Below are positions 1-10,286 of a DNA stretch of 64,000 nucleotides, piece after piece. Under the pieces are notes generated by a model. It had not been told where the DNA came from. It did not search any database and saw only the letters and a program-made list of their open reading frames with translations. Each line of letters starts with the position of its first letter. Positions within the stretch are counted from its first letter, which is position 1. The stretch spans positions 27,506,547 through 27,570,546 of the forward strand of contig NC_088307.1 in the NCBI RefSeq assembly GCF_032854445.1, given 5' to 3'. The stretch comes from Liolophura sinensis. Taxonomy: Eukaryota > Mollusca > Polyplacophora > Chitonida > Chitonidae. The translations under genes were made by a program, and so were the position numbers.

Positions 1-28
1 CCAGACTTACTTATAAGAGAATTATTGA

Positions 29-190
29 TGTATTTATTTATTTATTTCATTGGTGTACGCAGTACTCCAGAATATTTCAGTTATATGACGGCGGCCAACA
101 TTATAGTGGGTGGAAACTAGACAGAGTCGGGGGGAATCCCACGGCCATCCGCAGGTTGCTGTCAGACCTTCCCATATACACGAGAGAATT
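29..190 (-). mobile_element. tRNA-derived SINE (family 1), 5'-truncated
   Basis: The block reads tail first: TTTATTTATTT, then the 'attggtgt..acgc' end, the 'ggcggccaacattat' core and 'ccgcaggttgctg'. It matches more than 20 other copies in the window. The tRNA-like head is missing. Confidence 0.8.
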
Positions 191-774
191 ATACTCATTG
201 TAAAACTTGAGAAACTTAGAGTGACGGGTTTTCATGGAATAGTCTTGTCACACCAGTTTTTGCAGTAATAATTTGTGACGTTGGTTGAAATAGCCACACA
301 ACACACAAAATCTATAATGCTACATGTTGAAATCTGTACACGCCATATGCAGGACCCTTCTGTATATTGCTGTCCAAATGAAGTTTGACCGCAGCGACAA
401 TAACGTATTTTCTCGGAAGGTTGCCAAGTACCTTTCTCACGTTTGGATCTTTCAGAATTTGCTTTCCTGTCGCATGAAACATCAGTATTAACATGGTAGA
501 TTGCATAAACAACCATTTTTCAGGTTCAAAGACTAAAGGTTCTAGCCCTTCTCTGGTTTAGAGTTTTTAAGTGCCGAAAGAACAATTTACCTATTAATTC
601 TGAAATTTATGTTTCTCGGCTCTCTATACATCGAAAGGCGTAGGTGATATTTATTTACAATAAGTTTTCCAAAACGTACAGATCGTCCGCATGAATTAAT
701 CAGGATCAAGCAAGATTTATCCCTGGAGAAAAAGCTAAAATTTAAGCGATATACAATAGTCATACTTTTTGGTT

Positions 775-935
775 TTTATTTGTTTACTTATTTATTTGAT
801 TGGTGTTTTACGTCGTTTTCAAGAATATTTCACGTACAGAACGGCGACCAGCATTATGGTGAGAGGAAGCTGGTCAAAGCCCGGATGAAACCCACGACCA
901 CCCGCAAGTTGCTGACAGACCATCCCACGTAAAGG
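775..935 (-). mobile_element. SINE (family 1), 5'-truncated
   Basis: Tail (TTTATTTGATTGGTGTTTTACG), core 'cggcgaccagcattatggtg' and 'cacgaccacccgcaagttgctg' are all recognisable and diverged. No tRNA head is present. Confidence 0.8.
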
Positions 936-1225
936 GTTTATATTCGTGGCAAGTTACATAATGTTGTACGTCCTGAAAAGATACACCTGCCCTTTTCAGC
1001 GTCATTAGTATAGATATACTCACTCACTCCTTGGGGAGATGAAGAGTGAATGTATCCGAGTATATCTGAACATCAGGATGTGGTTACTGTTCTTATATAC
1101 ACGTAAAACAGCTACATGTGCACCTATCTCTTTAGCAGAACGCATATGTTTTACCTTATAATTTTATATTTTTTCTTTATAAGCTTATATTTTACGATAT
1201 AATTTTCAGTATGTAAGCTATTTTT

Positions 1226-1400
1226 TTATGTATTTTATTTGATTGGTGTTTACGCCGTGCTCAAGAATATTCCATTTATGTGACGGCGGTCAGCACTATG
1301 GTGGGAGGAAACCCAGCAGAGCCCAGGAGAAACCCACCACCATCAACAATATGCTGGCAGACTTTCCCACGTACGGTCGCTATTATTCCCAAACGTCGGC
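1226..1400 (-). mobile_element. SINE (family 1), 5'-truncated
   Basis: Tail, 'tacgccgtgctcaagaatat' and core 'ggcggtcagcactatggtgg' are clear. The copy ends near 'cccacgtacggtcg'. It lies just left of the Tc1-like element. Confidence 0.8.
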
Positions 1401-1505
1401 TGTTTGTCACAGCCACTCCGACTGCTTGCACCTATAAAACTGATCGTTATCAAAAAAGTAAAGTTTTCATAAACATGGTATTATACAATAATTATCAGAT
1501 AAGTA

Positions 1506-1535
1506 CACCGTTGCCCAAAATGATGGAATAAAATA
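1506..1535 (+). repeat. Left terminal inverted repeat of the Tc1-like element
   Basis: It starts 'caccgttgcccaaaatgat' after TA. It pairs with 3091-3120 with four mismatches in 30 bp. Confidence 0.85.
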
Positions 1536-1762
1536 AATTCAGGTTACACTTCTGGGAAATACTAGTATCTGGTCCTCCCTGCAATACACTTGGCTCTTCC
1601 TAACTATTATACGACGGACCCTTTATGTAAGTGGAAGCCAAAAATTTAGTTACGTGGAAGGGCTTTCAGTTGAGAGCCATGTAAAGCGACACAGTTTAAG
1701 TTTTGTCTCTCCGGCTGCACCCCTATATAAACAGGCCTTCTGTTTAGGCCATCCCTGATTTC

Positions 1763-2819
1763 ATGGACGCAAATTTTGGCATAGAAGTTCACAGTGTCAT
1801 GCCTGCTCCAACGCCACTAGCGATTTGACGGAGGGTGGTTGCCCTAAGACGGGAAGGGTTTAAACAGGCCGATATCGCCACTTTTGCAGGGATATCACAA
1901 AGTGCGGTCTCTAAGATTCTGAAACGCGTCAGAGAGGTACATAAGTTTACGCCAGGAAAGTCAATAGAACGTCCACGTTCGACCACAAGACGACAGGATA
2001 GGAGACTGATACACCTGTGTCGAACAAACCGCAGAATGCCAGCCAGCCGTCTCCGTCTCTTGTGGCGGCAACACTATGGGGTTCGTGTTTCAGGCCAAAC
2101 CGTGAATCGACGATTTATTGATTCAGGGCATCGAGGAAGACGGATGGTCACATGTCCACGTCTGACTGCTCCGCATCGTGTTGAACGACTCCTTTGGGCT
2201 AGCGGGCACCGGGCGTTACAGGTCGGCCATTGGCGTTACGTCGTCTTCACTGACGAAAGCAGATACATTCTTGACCGACAAAGATGGACGACAAAGGGTT
2301 CAGAGATTGCGTGGCGAGAACCTCCATGATGACTGTGTCCGGGAGTCCCGTCAAGGTGGTGGCGGTTCAGTGATGGTGTGGGGTGGCATTCATCATGGTG
2401 GCAAAACAGAGCTTTTCGTGACGGAAGAAAACGTCAACGCCGCCGTGTCTCTGAATATTTTACAGGAACACTGCTTGCCACATGCAAGACAAGTCTACGG
2501 TAACAACTTTCAGCTTCAAGACGACAAAGCCAGGCCACACAGGGCCAAGTTAGACAATTTCTTTGAGATGAGGGTTTGGAGCAGCTCCCATGGCCAGCTT
2601 GTTCGCCTGACACGAAGCCCCATCGAGCATGCCTGGGATCAGCATGGCGGTACGATCAAGGACCGGGACAATGCACCTCAAACCCTGCAAGAATTGGCAC
2701 AGGCTCTGAGGGAAGAGTGGGACGCTATGCACGTTGACGTCATCAACAACCTCGTTGATAGCATGCCACGGCGTCTCCTTGCCTTCATTTGTGCCAGAGG
2801 TGGTCACACACGTTACTAA
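1763..2819 (+). pseudogene. Tc1-like transposase, frameshifted
   Basis: In Tc1/mariner elements this enzyme cuts and pastes the element at TA sites. The reading runs from ATG 1763 through an in-frame TGA (1826-1828), then gives a helix-turn-helix ('GFKQADIATFAGISQSAVSK') and a basic region ending 'RPRSTTRRQDRR'. The first catalytic Asp sits in 'VVFTDESR'. A frameshift near 2270-2280 moves to the frame ending at TAA 2817-2819, which holds 'GGGSVMVWGGI', the second Asp in 'QDDKARPHRA' and the Glu in 'SPIEHAWD'. Between these last two, the family motif 'WPACSPD' appears only in another frame around 2590-2612, so there are compensating indels. Full length would be about 350 residues, normal for Tc1. 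Function is lost. Confidence 0.88.
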
Positions 2820-3090
2820 TCTGTTGCTGAGACTTTATTTGGGCATTCCCATTTGTCAAGTTCATCGATTCATCTGTTTTCATTTGTATCTTATGGTCAC
2901 ATTAAATCTCAACAATTGAAGCTAAATATTCTGGTTTTGTATTCCTTTCACCATTTTGCATTCTCTGGACGTTTGAACATTTCAAATGGTTCCACCTTTA
3001 ACCGAAGATGGTAAATCTGTCTAGAATTTTCTTGGTAGCCTAAAATCTTGGGGAAAATCTGGTGCAAATTTGGAAAAATCTGGTACAAAA

Positions 3091-3120
3091 TATTTTATAC
3101 TATCATTTCGGGCAACAGTG
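3091..3120 (-). repeat. Right terminal inverted repeat of the Tc1-like element
   Basis: It ends 'atcatttcgggcaacagtg' followed by TA at 3121-3122. Its reverse complement starts CACTGTTGCCC, a typical Tc1 terminus. Confidence 0.85.
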
Positions 3121-3144
3121 TACATTACCAATGTAGCCTCTCCT

Positions 3145-3740
3145 AGACAGTACACATTGCTCAAAGTATATGTTTGGTGGATATATTAAAGGAGAATAAA
3201 AGAACAAAAATGATGAAAATTTTTAGATGAAAGAGCGTCAAAACGTATTTGCAAATATGGGGTTTCTTTCAAGAGGAAATGGTATTTGAAAATATTTTTA
3301 TATGGTGGGCATTTGGGATCAACTTTGGGGATTGGTCGTTGTTGCAAAATAATGTTCCAAATAAGGATGTGATGCTTGTCAACATATTAAAAATATAAAT
3401 ATGATCCAAATTGAGGTTTAATACATTTGTTAGCTAAAAAGAACAAATTCTAGTGCAGAAATATTTATTAAACCTGTGTTACATCCTCATTTATGACATT
3501 ATTAAACAAGGACTATGAATACACAAAAATGATCTCAAATACGCACCATATAAAAATTATTTTCAAGTATCTTTTTCCCCTTGAGGAAAAATCGGAAAAA
3601 AATGTTGAAGACCACATTTAGAGAATAGCTTTTCGCACTGTTTCATCTGAGCTTAATGTCATTTTTATGCTTTCTTCACCTTTAAGCAAAAACTGCGGCA
3701 AACAAAATGCAAGAACAAACATTGTGGCAAATATAAACGA
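3145..3740. repeat. Long imperfect fold-back (inverted repeat)
   Basis: The left arm (about 3145-3420) pairs with the reverse complement of the right arm (about 3470-3740) around a centre near 3444. Examples are 'aggtttaata' (3414) with 'tattaaacct' (3466), and 'tttttatatggtg' near 3296 with 'caccatataaaaa' near 3545. Arms are roughly 70-80% alike by eye. No ORF is visible. It may be a non-autonomous fold-back or MITE-like element beside the Tc1-like element. Edges are approximate. Confidence 0.6.
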
Positions 3741-4687
3741 TTTATTGCATCACGTGGCTTCATTTCAAATATACAAACATGTGATTTTAAAGCTAACTTA
3801 AAATTAATGAAAGCAACAACGGTAAGAAAAGCTGTAAAAACTATAACAAGAAAGTACCTTTTTGATTACTGCATAATATTATTTGAATTTGCGTCAAGCA
3901 GATAGCACTGTGCGTATCACTAAAAGGAAACTGAATGCCAGAAAACTGTTTAAATGGTATAATATAAATTATATGTGTAACATTCGCAAGGAAGTGCATC
4001 TACACGTCGTAGTAATGTACGACGTAGTAGCAAGGTGTGAAGTCGTTCTGCAACTCCAAGAGTATGGGTTTTACATATACAAGCCCATTATACACGTAAG
4101 AAGTGGCAATTTTACCGGATTTACTTCGGCGAAGAACAAACATATGTACATAAACAATTGTGTGAAGAATTTTGAGACAGTTTTCAATGGCGACCTTCCC
4201 GAATATGATCAATTTGTTCAGCATCATCTGCTGCCTTTATTATCAGTACTTCACAAAATAAAGACAGCACAAACAATTAAATCAATAATTTATTCATTAG
4301 TGTTGGTGTGTTGAGATTTTGTATCGAGCTCATGCCTTTGGTACAATGGCCATTGGATTACTTGGTGTGGAATGAATATACCTCAGACTATTGCTATATA
4401 AGGACCGTGCAAACGATGCACGGGTACTTCACAGCAATCTTTACAGAGTTTCAGAATGAAATGAAGCAAAATTTACACTGAACCATTGATCACACCACGT
4501 ATCAATTCTAATCAAACTTCCTGTCAATTGTAAAATGAATAAATCGATAGTTGTGCACAATTAGCAAGAGCCTAAACCTTTCATATTAGCCCTAAAACAC
4601 TTTTGGTACTACAAATGAATAGGGCATCTACATTCATAACGATTGTCTTTAAAACAGAAAGAATTTTGTTCAGAATGAAACCCGGGG
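3741..4687. other. Intergenic stretch without a supported gene
   Basis: A 143-codon open frame (3883-4314, +) resembles nothing I know and lacks codon or splice support. A TATA-like 'gctatataagg' near 4390 is followed by a small hairpin (CCGTGC, loop AAACGAT, GCACGG). No gene can be tied to it. Confidence 0.4.
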
Positions 4688-4868
4688 GGGCCTCCGTGGC
4701 TCAGTTGGTTAGCGTGTTAGTGCGTGGGAAGGCGTGACAGCAGCCTGCAGATGGTCATGGGTTTCCCCCGGGCTCTGCCCGATTAACTCCCATAATAATG
4801 CTGGCCGCCGTCGTATAAGTGAAATGTTCTTGAGTATGGCGTAAAACACCAATCAAATAAATAAAAAT
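4688..4868 (+). mobile_element. SINE (family 1) with tRNA-like A box
   Basis: It starts 'ggcctccgtggctcagttgg', an RNA polymerase III A-box-like tRNA head, and loses the B-box part. It continues with 'cagcctgcagatggtcatgg', the core 'ataatgctggccgccgtcgt' and 'gtaaaacaccaatcaaataa'. It lies just downstream of the inverted BRICHOS exon. Confidence 0.85.
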
Positions 4869-4971
4869 AAGAATGAAACCTTAAACCTGTGCAATAGTAA
4901 ACGATTTCTGATTCGATGTAATATATGTTTAAGGCTTAGCTTGTAAACGAAACATAATAAAAAATCCTGAC

Positions 4972-5110
4972 CTGATTTAGTAGTAACGTCAAACCAGCGT
5001 GCTGGCACACCGTCACAAAATGTACTAAGTTTTGGCCCGAGTTCGGAAGATGTCATGTTCCCTGGCCGCAGCTTGGCCTTTTCGTTAGGTTGGAGATAAA
5101 GTTGTTTTCC
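4972..5110 (-). pseudogene. Orphan BRICHOS exon 5 in inverted orientation
   Basis: On the minus strand an acceptor 'gtaccaag' precedes a 139-nt exon that ends at donor 'TCAG|gtcagg'. Length and phases (in 0, out 1) are identical to exon 5 of the complete BRICHOS gene at 13813-13951. The encoded stretch starts 'GKQLYLQP' and shares 'LRPGNMTSSELGP' with it. The second BRICHOS cysteine is kept in 'LSTFCDGVPARW'. I found no partner exon 4 or other exons between 5110 and 7177, so it is either a relic of an inverted duplication or part of a divergent gene whose other exons I cannot see. The frame is open and both splice sites are intact. Confidence 0.7.
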
Positions 5111-5186
5111 CTTGGTACAGAAAAGTGCAAGTCGAAAGAGATTATCAGTATGATGAAAGTCAAAACACCTGTCCTTCACTCAAGAA

Positions 5187-5371
5187 GTTATTCTGTTAAT
5201 TATAACAGAAAGCATGTTACCTGAGCGATGGTATAATGTATTACACTGTCACAGAGGATTATTCTGTTAAACATAACACGCGTATTAATTCAACATAAAA
5301 GTTCTATTAGACTAACATGATGTTTTATTGGACATGAGAGAATATTGTGTTATAATAACAGAATAAACATG
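5187..5371. repeat. Short palindromic repeat cluster (MITE-like)
   Basis: 'ttattctgttaattataaca' at 5188 recurs in part at 5260 ('ttattctgttaaacataaca') and in reverse complement at about 5349-5368. A small element of about 180 bp with inverted ends is possible. Confidence 0.35.
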
Positions 5372-7176
5372 TACATGTTACATTTAGCTTCACTCAGATG
5401 ACAGACTTTCCCACTAACAGATTAATGTTTTGACTGTAGAATTTGACATCAACCCTACGTATTTTTTGTACTCTTTTAAAAATAACATGACATAGGTACA
5501 TTTTATAATGTTGAATCCAAACTATTGGCAATGGTGGAGGAAGAAGTCATTAAGACGTTATCGTAAGACTTTGTAAAGCGTTAGAAATATAACACTTTAC
5601 CAAACGCTCTGAAAACATTGCAAGTTTACATCATATTGGGTGAAAGCAACTCTTATAGAAGTTGAAAAAGCATGAAAAATGTAATCCAACATTGTGTTAC
5701 AATGGGAAAGCAGTCGTTACGTGGTGTGACACTTTAAATAGATATTTTCCCGACGGCAATAAAATCTACGATTCACACACAGATAGTTCAAGCTTCCAGA
5801 TGTCTACCATCACATGTATGTGACTCTGAGTAAACAATCGAATGTTCAGTGTTATCCGGGGTTTACCATCGACCGGGTCCGAATACTGGCTTTTTGGAAT
5901 TAGCTTCCTTCCCTTGCGGTCTAGACGATTGGAGGTGGTATGTTGCTTAATGCTGTTGGCACTCCCGTTTTACTGTGGTTAGTATGTTGTATCATTTTAA
6001 AACTGCCAAAAATGTTGGAAGATCTGTTGGTTGTGATCTGTTACATTTTTGCACTTTACGTGGACATGTTTTTTGAAAGTACCGCTCCCTTAAGCAGAGT
6101 GCCCGTCATTGCTCACGTCCTCCGACTAACAGATTAAAAACATATTTTATTGCCTAATTACCTGGTCATTATCTGGAAATCATTGTTCCTCAACTCACTA
6201 CGACATTTTCTTATAGCAACCGATAATCAAGATAAACGATCACGTGATATGCCACTTTTCATTTATATAAATACAGTGAGCCACACACAAAGCGAGTTTC
6301 GGCCATAGCGAAGCAGACATAAGCTTTTGCGAACACATTGCAACGTACAAAGTCGAATCATTTGAGAAAAACTCTCGCACTTGGTAGCAGACAGTCGTGT
6401 TCACTCTCCAGCGGCCGCGAATGCTTCAGGCAGGACCAAAAATGTGCGATCATTAGATGGCTAATGTCTTCTGTGTATAGATATTTATTTAACACGACAT
6501 GCGTTATCTTTCTTATTACAATAGGTGGTTATCTGACGAAATTTCCAAACTTATTAAGAATAAAACACATTTACTACTGGTGCTTTTTTTGTGAATCCAG
6601 CACTTGGCGCATATCTTCAACATCCTACTGCATATACCTGTCTATGTTTAGTGTGTTTGAAACTGTTTATCGGCCAAATTGTTAAGGCAACCGGTGGCAA
6701 CAGATACATAGCTGCATGATACAAAAGCCACTAGTGCTTCAGAACATGGCATGTTCTTGCCCGATATCAAGTAAAAATAATGCGTCATAGGGCGAATCGC
6801 ACGTAGTTGGTGTTATCGGGCAAACTCAAGTACAGTGAAGGAAAGGCCACGTCTTAGTTTGGGTACATTTTATATTCTGTGGCTTGTGCAGTCCACAATA
6901 GCGCGACTCAGAGATGATTACAGCTTTGAAGTCCACCAGTTACTCATCTCGTACACTGCATCATTGGATAATAAAGCATCACGGAGGTGTCTACTTCCAG
7001 CGGAATCGGACGTGACTCTCCAAATCTATCTAGACTTGCCACGCGCATGACCCAGAAAACAGAGTGCATTGACGATGTATACGTAATATATGACAATGCA
7101 AATAGGCAGTCGCTGATTTACTAGGAAGCATGTTTACAGCTCTGCAAAGCTTGGCTCAAACATTCATTAGCACATA
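5372..7176. other. Region upstream of the BRICHOS gene, no supported gene
   Basis: Open frames at 5940-6137, 6338-6685 and 6835-7050 (+) are not recognisable. The 6835 frame ends with a stretch holding 'SRRCLLPAESD', only vaguely like a BRICHOS first-cysteine region, which is too weak to call. An inverted copy of 15118-15163 lies at 6060-6105. Confidence 0.35.
6264..6272 (+). promoter_or_regulatory. Possible TATA box upstream of the BRICHOS gene
   Basis: TATATAAAT lies about 900 bp before the start codon. It would need a 5' untranslated exon or a long leader. This is position-based inference only. Confidence 0.22.
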
Positions 7177-10100
7177 ATGACGGAACTAAAAATGACAGAG
7201 AAGGCAAATTTCGATGAAGTGGTAAGTAAATGTTTTGCATCCGTAATTTCGTTAGGCAGAGCTAGCTTGTGCGCTCCCTTATATACCTGCCAAACCTAGC
7301 AACGAACAAAACTTACCTTCCTGCTAGTTTTTCTCGTTGTCGATTGCAGCAATTGCCAAAACCTCATGAATCAGCAAAGATCCGTAGCCTGAAAACCTTA
7401 TTATAACCTGCGGATTGCAGTGCGTTTCCCCCGGGCTCTGCCAGCTTTCCTTCCGCCATAATGCTGGCCGGCGTCGTATAAGTGAAATATTCTTGAGTAC
7501 GGCGTAAAACACTAATGAACCAACTAACTAAATAAATAAATGAATAAATAAATAAAATCTAATTACCTCACCGATTGTTATAGTTTCCGACGTAAGCGCT
7601 ACAAGTGCCTGCAGGAGAAAAATTTTACAGACGTGCGCTACAATTTCCTGACCAATGCAAGGGCTAATATAAACAATGGCGGCGCACGGCAAGTTGCATG
7701 TTACCGGTTCAATTTCAGTTGCTCTTGAAAACATGTGCAGGGTATACAAAACAGATAAACAACAAATATGGCGCCTTCACACCCAGGCTTTTTCCAGAAA
7801 GCACTGATGAAAAAAGCAAAGAAAAATGTGCCTTAAGCAAGCTGATGTCTGCTCTCAGCCAAAACTGAGTCTCTAAGGTGCTACCGCCATTGTTTATTTT
7901 TGCTGAAGACAGGCTAGTACGGCTACCCTCAAATTCGATGTAAATAAGCAGTAATGTAATTATGTTTTAGGCCAAGCATTCAAGATCTGATATAAAAATT
8001 GTAATGTGTTCAGGAAAGCTCTTTGTGCATCATAAATTTTCTTTTTGTTTACCACTATTGTAGTTGCAATGTTTTAAATATAGCTGGCATGAATGTATTA
8101 CCTTTTCGCAGTATATCCAAGAGGATTGTTCTCCGATCCCGATTCAAGGAGAACGTATACGCCCTGCGGTCATTGCCCTGATGTCTGCACTCTTCGCAGC
8201 TTTGATTCTTGATGCTTATTTTCTTGGTTTGATATTCCATTTTCAAGACGAGAAGATTTCCACCAATCAAGAGGTTTGTCTAAATTGCCAACTATCTAGT
8301 AGCACAGGTCCTCAAATGTGTATAGCAGCACATATATGAAAATAATTTTCTTTACTAAAGTCAGTTCGTTAACGTGTTAAAAGACGTACTGTGAGACATA
8401 ACGTAAGCATTACTAGAAAAAGTAACGGCGAGGCCTCCGTGGGTCAGTTAGTTAACGCGCTAGCGCAACGTAATGCCCCAGAGGCCTCTCACTACTGCGG
8501 TCGCTGTGAGTTCAAGTCCAGCTCATGCTGGCTTCCTTTCCGGCTGTAAGTTGAAAGGTCTGCCAGCAGCCTGCAGATGGTCGTGTGTTTCCCCGAGCTC
8601 TGCCCGGATCCTTCCCACCATAATGCTGACCGCCGTTGTATAAGTGAAATATTCTTGAGTACGGCGTAAAACACCAATCAAATAAATAAATAAATAGTAA
8701 CGGCAAACCATGGCGGGTATGAATAAGTAACAGCTTTTTATTTAATTTGATGATTTCGTTGCTAAAATTACGCGGTGTTAAAGAATATTTTGATATTTGA
8801 CGGCGGATAGAGTTATGGTGGGAGGAAACTGGGCAAAAACACACGACCATCCGCAGGTGACTGAGAAACCTTCTCATATACAAACGGAGAGGAAGCCAGC
8901 ATGAGCTAGACATGAACTCATAGCGACCGACTTGTTGAGAGGCTGCTGTGTCACTGTGCTGCGCCAGCCCGCCAAGCACTAGGCCACGACGGCCACCTGC
9001 GCCAACGGAGGCATTTTATCTCATACACATAGCCAAACTCTACTCGCTTAGTGAAATTTACAATCACGGGATCTTCCTGCGTTATTAGTTATCGCTTTAT
9101 TATCAGGAGCACAACAGCATGATCCTCAAAATGCCAGTACATACGGTTGACCGTTAGTCCGTCAACAAAATATTTTTGGGAGTTTCTTCCAAAAGATCCT
9201 GGAATTAAATTGAATCATGGCACATGATTTCACAAAAGGGGGATCAAGTTCGAGTCTCGAGTCGTTTGATCGATCGTCGTCAAAAGTAAGACCGTTTTTT
9301 GTTCCGTTTTTGGTTGTTCACAATTTTTCACAGATTTGTTTCAAATGCTCCTTGGATTGACCTGAAACGGTTCCTGGCTTCACCGAACAAAAACAATACT
9401 TCCAGAATGCTTATTTAAGTTGCAAATATTGATATCTTTAAAATGCGGTTCTCCGGCTATCTTGAATTTATCCCACGTGTATGATGACATTTACAGAGCA
9501 AGTTTGAAAACGGTTTCCAAGAGAAAGATATGTATTACCTCTCAACTTGTAAGTGCCACAAAAAATAGTTTTGAAAATAAAGCCTTAACCAGAAACCAGC
9601 AATTTTTCTGTCGTGGTTCGGTTTGGATCAGGATCCTTTCCTTAGGACTTTTTCTATCTGCTTTCAACTGTTTCAATCCTGGTAATTTCTTATCTATGAA
9701 AACCTTGCATTTGACGTTCTGATTGGTTCCAGTGGATTTGGTGGAAACGTGTGAAAAGCGGCTTGGCGATTCAGGAGTCAGGTGTAATCAATCTGAAGGA
9801 GAAGACCATAATGATGGTATCAGCCGAAGATTACCTGCTCAACGCCCAAAATTCCCTGTCTCTCTATGACTTCAAAGTGGTGTGTTGTTACAATACAAAA
9901 TAATGGTAGTATTCACGTCACCTTTGTGACACTCCCAAAAATAATTGTCTTTTTAATTCTATTGGTGTTTTGCGCGCTCCAGAATATTTCTCTGATATGA
10001 CCGCGGTCAGATTTATGGATGGAGGAAACCGGATTGCCCGGATGTACCTGACAATCCCACCGACAGAAGCTGACGTCCAAACACCGAAAGCTGTATTCGA

Positions 10101-10208
10101 GTACGTGACCTCGTTCGTCAAGACCCCATTGGTCGCAGAATGCCAGAGATAAAAAAAAAGTTAAATCAAGTATGTATAGCTTTCAGTTGTTCGTTTGATG
10201 AGAATTAC

Positions 10209-10286
<78 letters not shown>

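Larger units (their letters stand above)
1506..3120 (+). mobile_element. Tc1/mariner-type DNA transposon, complete but inactivated
   Basis: The element is 1615 bp, the usual Tc1 size. Its ends are an inverted repeat: the left end starts 'caccgttgccc' and the right end finishes 'gggcaacagtg'. I count 26 identities over the outer 30 bp. A TA dinucleotide stands directly outside each end (1504-1505 and 3121-3122), the expected Tc1/mariner target-site duplication. The interior carries one transposase gene with helix-turn-helix and DDE motifs, broken by stops and frameshifts. Both ends are intact, so movement in trans by a related transposase cannot be excluded. Confidence 0.9.

Noticed and set aside
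3883-4314. 143-codon gene
   Set aside because: No recognisable motif, no splice or promoter support, and overlapping frames on the other strand are equally open.
5110-7177. Minus-strand BRICHOS exons 1-4 partnering the inverted exon 5
   Set aside because: I searched for the 'GYVA...C' pattern and a membrane-anchor exon on the minus strand and found none.
8429-8520. tRNA gene
   Set aside because: A and B boxes belong to the head of a SINE. No complete cloverleaf can be drawn and the SINE body follows directly.
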